Below are positions 57,688-64,000 of a DNA stretch of 64,000 nt, piece by piece. The position numbers were made by a program, and so were the translations under genes. Location: assembly GCA_000349905.1 (NCBI GenBank), contig KB722737.1, forward strand, positions 2,052,293 to 2,116,292, read 5' to 3'. Origin of the DNA: Volvariella volvacea V23. Taxonomy: Eukaryota; Basidiomycota; Agaricomycetes; Agaricales; Pluteaceae. The notes under the pieces were generated by a model. It was not told the DNA's origin. It saw only the letters and a program-made list of their open reading frames with translations, and made no database searches. Position 1 is the stretch's first letter; the number at the start of each line of letters is the position of its first letter.

Positions 57688-58375
57688 GCAATATTCCCTT
57701 GCATTTTGTTATATTTTGGCACATAATAGACAACAAGCACCCGCATCCTCTTTCATTGCATTTTCCTTTGCTGTCAATATCACTATTTCTCGGCCATGTC
57801 GGTCTACTGTCGATTATATGTACCGAGTAATGTCACAGTCGTGGTTCTGGTTCGCGTCAGCAGTGCAAATTGAGCCAAGAAAAATGATACCAAGTTCGAC
57901 GATCTGCTGAACGCCGGGCGATCGTGCCATAGACAGCGGGACATCCATACACGCCAACGTTGGCGCAGACTAGAAGACATACTGACAGCTACCCTGCTAT
58001 CAGAGTGGGTTTGCGGACGGAGCTTTATCTATACATTGCCAAAGATAGTGCGATTCCCACATCGTTGATGCAGCTTAGGGACGGAGCGCACCTTCCAGAA
58101 CAGCCTGGTTAGCGGCACCAAGCACGTTCTTGAACCCATGCAGTATAATCCTCGGGAAGGATGCAGTCAGACAAGCACTTCTAAAAATGATGTAGGAAAT
58201 TTTTGGATTATGGAGCCTTTTTTTTACCGATGAAATAGGTCTAGGTACCCGCTCCTGGGTCTTTCCCTCTTAGCGGACTCCCGCCCTCAGGTAATCCTCG
58301 ACTAAAACCTGCCCCTGCTACCCCCAGCAAAGTCGGCTATTCGCACCCTGACTCTCCCTTAACCACCTTGATTCA
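57688..58375. other. Intergenic region with a 14-nt palindrome
   Basis: This 688-bp stretch separates two plus-strand genes. It holds CGCCAACGTTGGCG (57952-57965), a perfect 14-nt palindrome, and a TTTTTTTT tract near 58219. The rest presumably is the 3' end of ITC1 and the promoter of the transporter. I see no coding frame. Confidence 0.5.
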
Positions 58376-60734
58376 ATGGCCTCCTTCTCCAGCGATTTCA
58401 TCGTTGGCTCTACGAGTAGCGCACAGAGTGTGAGAGATGTTATTGCCTCATGTGAGTGCATCTTTCGCTTTCTATCTAATCTTAATTCGATAGGAGAACT
58501 AATGCATGTCTCTCTCGTACTCACAGATAGGCGGGCTCAGTACTTTGTAGCTGAGTCGACCGTACCGGCGCTCGAGGATACCGAAGTCGATGAAGAGGCA
58601 GCAATTGAAGGAATCCAAGATGATGACAGCGACGAAACGGATGACATTACGACACCGAAAGCCGGAGATGAATTCCAATTCCAATTGGATGAAGAGGCTG
58701 CAGAATCGCAAGCAGCAGCCCGACGCCTGCAACCTGCACCGTACTCAGGCCGAGTACGTTCCCAACGTCAGCCCCTTGGCGGACAAGAAAGATCACTCAT
58801 GTGTGGCTCACAACCGATTTATGCACCGACGGAGGATACCCCCTTGCTGAGAAAGGCCATTTCGTTCTCGACACCCACTCTCCCTCCTCGGCGAACATCC
58901 ATCTCCAACCCCTTGATGAAAAGTGATACGTCCAGAGATGCTTCTAAGCAAAACTGGTCCCAGACATCTAATGGAACTTCTCTTCTTCGGAGATCGTCCG
59001 TAACTTCCACCAAGGCACCGCCAGCATACAGTGGAAGAAGTACGTTTGGCCAAACAGTACGTTCATTACCCTAACTCGTTGACGCACGTTTGATGAGCTT
59101 TCATTATGGTAGTTATTTAATTCTATTGCCATCCTACTAGGGATTGGTATGCTATCTGAACCCCTCGCCTTTGCTTATACTGGCTGGGGTTTGGGCACAG
59201 CACTCATTATCTCGTATGGTTTCGTTTCTTGTTATACGTGAGTTCTTACCTGTGGTTCACGACCGACCGACCATACTGATGTGAGCCAAGCGCCAAAATT
59301 TTGTCCAAAATCATCTTGTCAGACCCCAAATTGAGGTCTTATTCAGATATCGGTCGCAAGGCCTTCGGGCCACGCTCAACTACCTTCATAAGTGCAATGT
59401 TCTGCCTCGAATTGTTTGCTGTCAGGTATGCGCACTCAGTTGTCTGAACTCCTGAGTGGGCTGACGACCTATTTCAGTGTTGTTCTGGTGACACTCTACG
59501 GCGATTCTCTGCATACCATTATCCCAAAGTACTCTTCCAATGATTATAAACTTTGGGGTCTTATCATGTAGGCCAACCGCCGTTGACTTCTTCGCCTACT
59601 GACGTGATTCTCGTGTAGATTGTTACCCACAGTCTTCCTCCCCCTTTCTTTGCTATCATATGCGTCGATTCTTGGAATACTGTCTACTATTCTAATGGTA
59701 GTAGTGATTCTCATAGACGGTATCTCCAAGAGGCAGGCACCTGGAAGTCTCTGGGAGCCCGCTGAGACGTCATGGGGCTTAGGCAGCAACCAACAAGTGG
59801 GGATTGCGTTTGGTCTGTTCATGGCTGGGGTACGTATCCCATAATTCCCTCAATTTCAATGACACCCATCACCTTCTCAGTTTTCTGGGCATGCTGTGAT
59901 ACCTTCGCTCGCCCGGGATATGGCCGACCCATCTCAGTTTGATCGCGTCATTAACTGGGCATTCGTGAGTAGTGCCTATGCAGTCACAACGCCCTCGATT
60001 CCTGACTCCATATAGGCTGTTGCTACTTTCATTTACACACTGATCGGGTGGACGGGATACTGTATGTTCGGAAAAGATGTTAGTGAAGAGGTAGGATGCT
60101 CGCATCTTCTTCAATCTCAGCATATTGAACGTAAGGTTAGTTCAGCATGGATCTGCTCCGCACTCCAGGATACAATGCGCAACTCAACCTAGCCTGTTTA
60201 TGGATGCTTGTCATAAGTCCGTTGTAAGTGGATGCTGTCCTACTCTTCCTAAATCCGAGGCTTAATATTGAATTCATATAGTACCAAATTCGCATTGACT
60301 ACTCAGCCTGTATGTCCATTCATACGAGCGATTAAGCTGCGGAAGTAACCTTCCATTTCCAGCTCAATACAACCATTGAATACTTGGTTGGGATCGATAG
60401 TCAGTTACTTCATGCCCCAGAAGGTTCCGGAAGCAAGACCAACAAAGTGAACCCCTTCGAGATCTCAACACACACGATCAAACGTGTTTTCGCAGTTCTC
60501 CAAAGAATTGTCATTACCTCTTTATCTGTGATGGTCGCAATTGCAGTACCAGAGTTTAGTGCCATAATGGCATTCCTAGGGTCCTTTTCGGCATTCATGT
60601 TGTGTATCATTGGTCCCATCTCGGCCAAGGTAGCGCTAGAAGGACGGTGCAAACCTTTTGATGTGGTGGCAGTGCTTATTGCTTCCATTATGGCGATCTG
60701 GGGAACCTGGGCTGCTTTTGTTGGCGCCGATTAG
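58376..60734 (+). CDS. AVT1: AVT1-type vacuolar amino acid transporter
   Basis: Membrane protein of the AAAP (amino acid/auxin permease) family, probably proton-coupled import into the vacuole. A 220-residue acidic and Ser-rich N-terminus (with TEDTPLLRKAISF, a dileucine-like sorting signal of the ExxxLL sort) precedes about ten or eleven membrane segments. The first reads LFNSIAILLGIGMLSEPLAF, a family hallmark with the GIG/GxGM turn, then AYTGWGLGTALIISYGFVSC. Later segments include LFMAGFSGHAVIPSLARDM, FIYTLIGWTGYCMFG and the C-terminal IIGPISAKVALEG and LIASIMAIWGTWAAFVGAD. The N-terminal domain and the motifs fit AVT1 better than AVT3/4. The first intron (58452-58526) is 75 nt, open and in frame, so unspliced RNA would still be readable. 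Confidence 0.87.
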
Positions 60735-60893
60735 GCGTTATTTACAAGAAGATCCACCATCGCGTTGAGAATTGGTCACGATCATAGAATTTTGGATGTG
60801 GAGGAAGGATACATTGGTGAGAGGATTACAGTTTTGGATTTAGAGATGTAACTCGCTACACTTTAGCAGCGTGCGAGATGATTTTTGTAAGCT
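60735..60893. other. Short convergent intergenic region
   Basis: About 160 bp between the transporter stop (plus) and the eIF3k stop (minus), enough for two short 3' untranslated regions. No further feature is seen. Confidence 0.5.
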
Positions 60894-61802
60894 CTACAAC
60901 GATTTTGTCAATGACTCCTGGAATGTGCTATGTAGTAAATTGTACGAACGGGGAAGCTTGATAGATTCTTGAACAACCGTAGCCTCGATTTGGTTGTCTG
61001 GGTTGGGAGTGATTGTGACGACGGAGCGACTACCATCTAGAGTCCAGCTTTGCTGTGCAACGAACTCCTCCAATAATTGACCTATGCGATGTTGTGTAAA
61101 CCAGCCTTAAGATGAGATAAATGTGCATCGACGTACCAGACAAGGCCAAGTACGATCCAAGTCGATCCACGCCGACGCGGGTGAAAGTAGCCTTCACGGC
61201 GCGAATGACGACCTCGCGTATTGCATCCTCGAACCCAACAAACTCAATTGTGTAGTTCTCCCGCAAGGTGTCCAATTGTTCTGACCGATAAATCTCCCAG
61301 AATGCCGGGAATCGACAGCGATACAGCAGGTCGTGTAGTTCTTTGAGGATGGGAAGCAGCACGGGCAACGGATCGGGCTCTTCAAGCGTAGCATTGATCG
61401 GCCGCTCGTCAAGGAGAGAAACGCAAAGATTGAAATCAGGGAGGGGCAATGCTGTTAGTGCTTTTATGAGGATATTGATGACAACATCCGGATTGTAAAG
61501 ATCTGGATTGAACTGATACCTATGAACGGAAAATAGATTAGAAGTCCCTGAGGTGGTGAGATACGGTATTGCGCACAATTTTAGGATGGCGAGGTTGGCG
61601 AGGCAGTCGTATTCCCTGCTTCGTATTTGGTGGTAGAGATAATCCTCCAGGATGCCGACATTAGATGGATTGTATCGATCTAATATTCATTGAACGGTTC
61701 ATTTTACGTGCCCCGCCCCTCGATAAGGTACATACCAACGCCGGAGACGAGGTCTTCTATGATCTGTGTGCGGGTAGCAGGCTGAGCCCAGGAGGTGGTC
61801 AT
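60894..61802 (-). CDS. Translation initiation factor eIF3 subunit K
   Basis: Small HEAT/winged-helix subunit of eIF3. The ATG at 61802 gives MTTSWAQPATRTQIIEDLVS, spliced to GVDRYNPSNVGILEDYLYHQ. Next is EYDCLANLAILKLYQFNPDL and VVINILIKALTALPLPDFNL, which are the most conserved eIF3k strings. Then LKELHDLLYRCRFPAFWEIY, FVGFEDAIREVVIRAVKATF and, after an intron, GQLLEEFVAQQSWTLDGSRS with a C-terminal SVVTITPNPDNQIEATVV winged-helix strand. The end is less certain: with no further splicing the stop is at 60894-60896, giving IKLPRSYNLLHS and about 20 more residues. Fission yeast and budding yeast lack a clear eIF3k, so its presence fits a filamentous fungus. It is divergent from WDR5/SWD3 by 119 bp. 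Confidence 0.87.
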
Positions 61803-61921
61803 TGTAGCGGAATATGAAAGAAAATAATTGGCCAAACGCGAGGTGATCTTGCCGAAATTGTCTATAAATTGACCCTTAATATTATTGACTAAAACCACGA
61901 CGCGGCTGCCACGACTCAACC
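61803..61921. promoter_or_regulatory. Compact bidirectional promoter, eIF3k / WDR5
   Basis: The start codons of eIF3k (61802, minus) and the WDR5/SWD3 gene (61922, plus) are 119 bp apart. An AT-rich stretch in the middle is the only feature I see. This is the shortest of the divergent promoters in the window. Confidence 0.55.

Positions 61922-64000
<2,079 letters not shown>

Overview
This window is nuclear DNA of a filamentous fungus, most likely a basidiomycete of the Agaricomycetes type. The reasons are densely packed genes on both strands, many short spliceosomal introns (about 48 to 75 nt, GT-AG with a few GC-AG), C/T-rich promoters, no sign of operons, and gene families with fungal architectures (Rap1, MMM1, a cellular RNA-dependent RNA polymerase, a Puc1/Cln3-like cyclin). 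I cannot name a genus from the sequence. There is one 100-base assembly gap (7533-7632). I see no transposon, tRNA, rRNA or CRISPR array.

Layout. 1-84: start of a DUF1764-like gene (-). About 501-3523: SWI1-like ARID subunit of SWI/SNF (+). 3777-5846: arrestin-like protein (+). 6151-7240: Rab5 GTPase (-). 7718-10381: peroxisomal acyl-CoA ligase (+). 10726-14900: large CNH-like plus GYF-like protein (-). 15125-16964: D-2-hydroxyglutarate dehydrogenase (+). 17148-19011: Rap1 (+). 19106-20605: CDK11-like kinase (-). 20630-22156: TTL-domain protein (-). 22286-23371: MMM1 of the ERMES complex (+). 23624-24271: RPB8 (+). 24512-26114: unrecognised protein (-). 26456-30488: Sec7-PH Arf-GEF (-). 30837-32765: pescadillo/NOP7 (-). 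32902-33493: SmD2 (+). 33641-37325: cellular RdRP (-). 37513-37862: a hidden LYR-motif gene (-). 37995-41717: 4E-T-like eIF4E-binding protein (+). 45188-46691: G1-type cyclin (+). 48239-50254: Gfo/Idh/MocA oxidoreductase (-). 51172-53447: unrecognised low-complexity protein (+). 54361-57687: ITC1/ACF1-type WAC-DDT protein (+). 58376-60734: AVT1-type amino acid transporter (+). 60894-61802: eIF3k (-). 61922-63384: WDR5/SWD3 (+). 63834-64000: ubiquitin gene, cut by the window end (+).

Most genes are housekeeping. Chromatin and transcription are represented by SWI1, ITC1, WDR5/SWD3, RPB8 and Rap1. RNA and translation are represented by SmD2, pescadillo, eIF3k, the 4E-T-like protein and the RdRP. 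Membrane traffic and organelles are represented by Rab5, the Sec7-PH Arf-GEF, MMM1, the arrestin-like protein, AVT1 and the LYR protein. Several pairs are divergent across only 119 to 136 bp, which suggests shared bidirectional promoters. The exceptions are the roughly 3.5-kb gene-free stretch upstream of the cyclin and a 1.5-kb stretch after it.

I found no obviously new multi-gene system. The items most worth following are the hidden three-exon LYR gene, the CNH-like/GYF-like combination, the 4E-T-like protein, an unrecognised protein with three diverged copies of a short motif, two GC-AG introns, a very tight TTL/CDK junction, and several palindromic promoter motifs.
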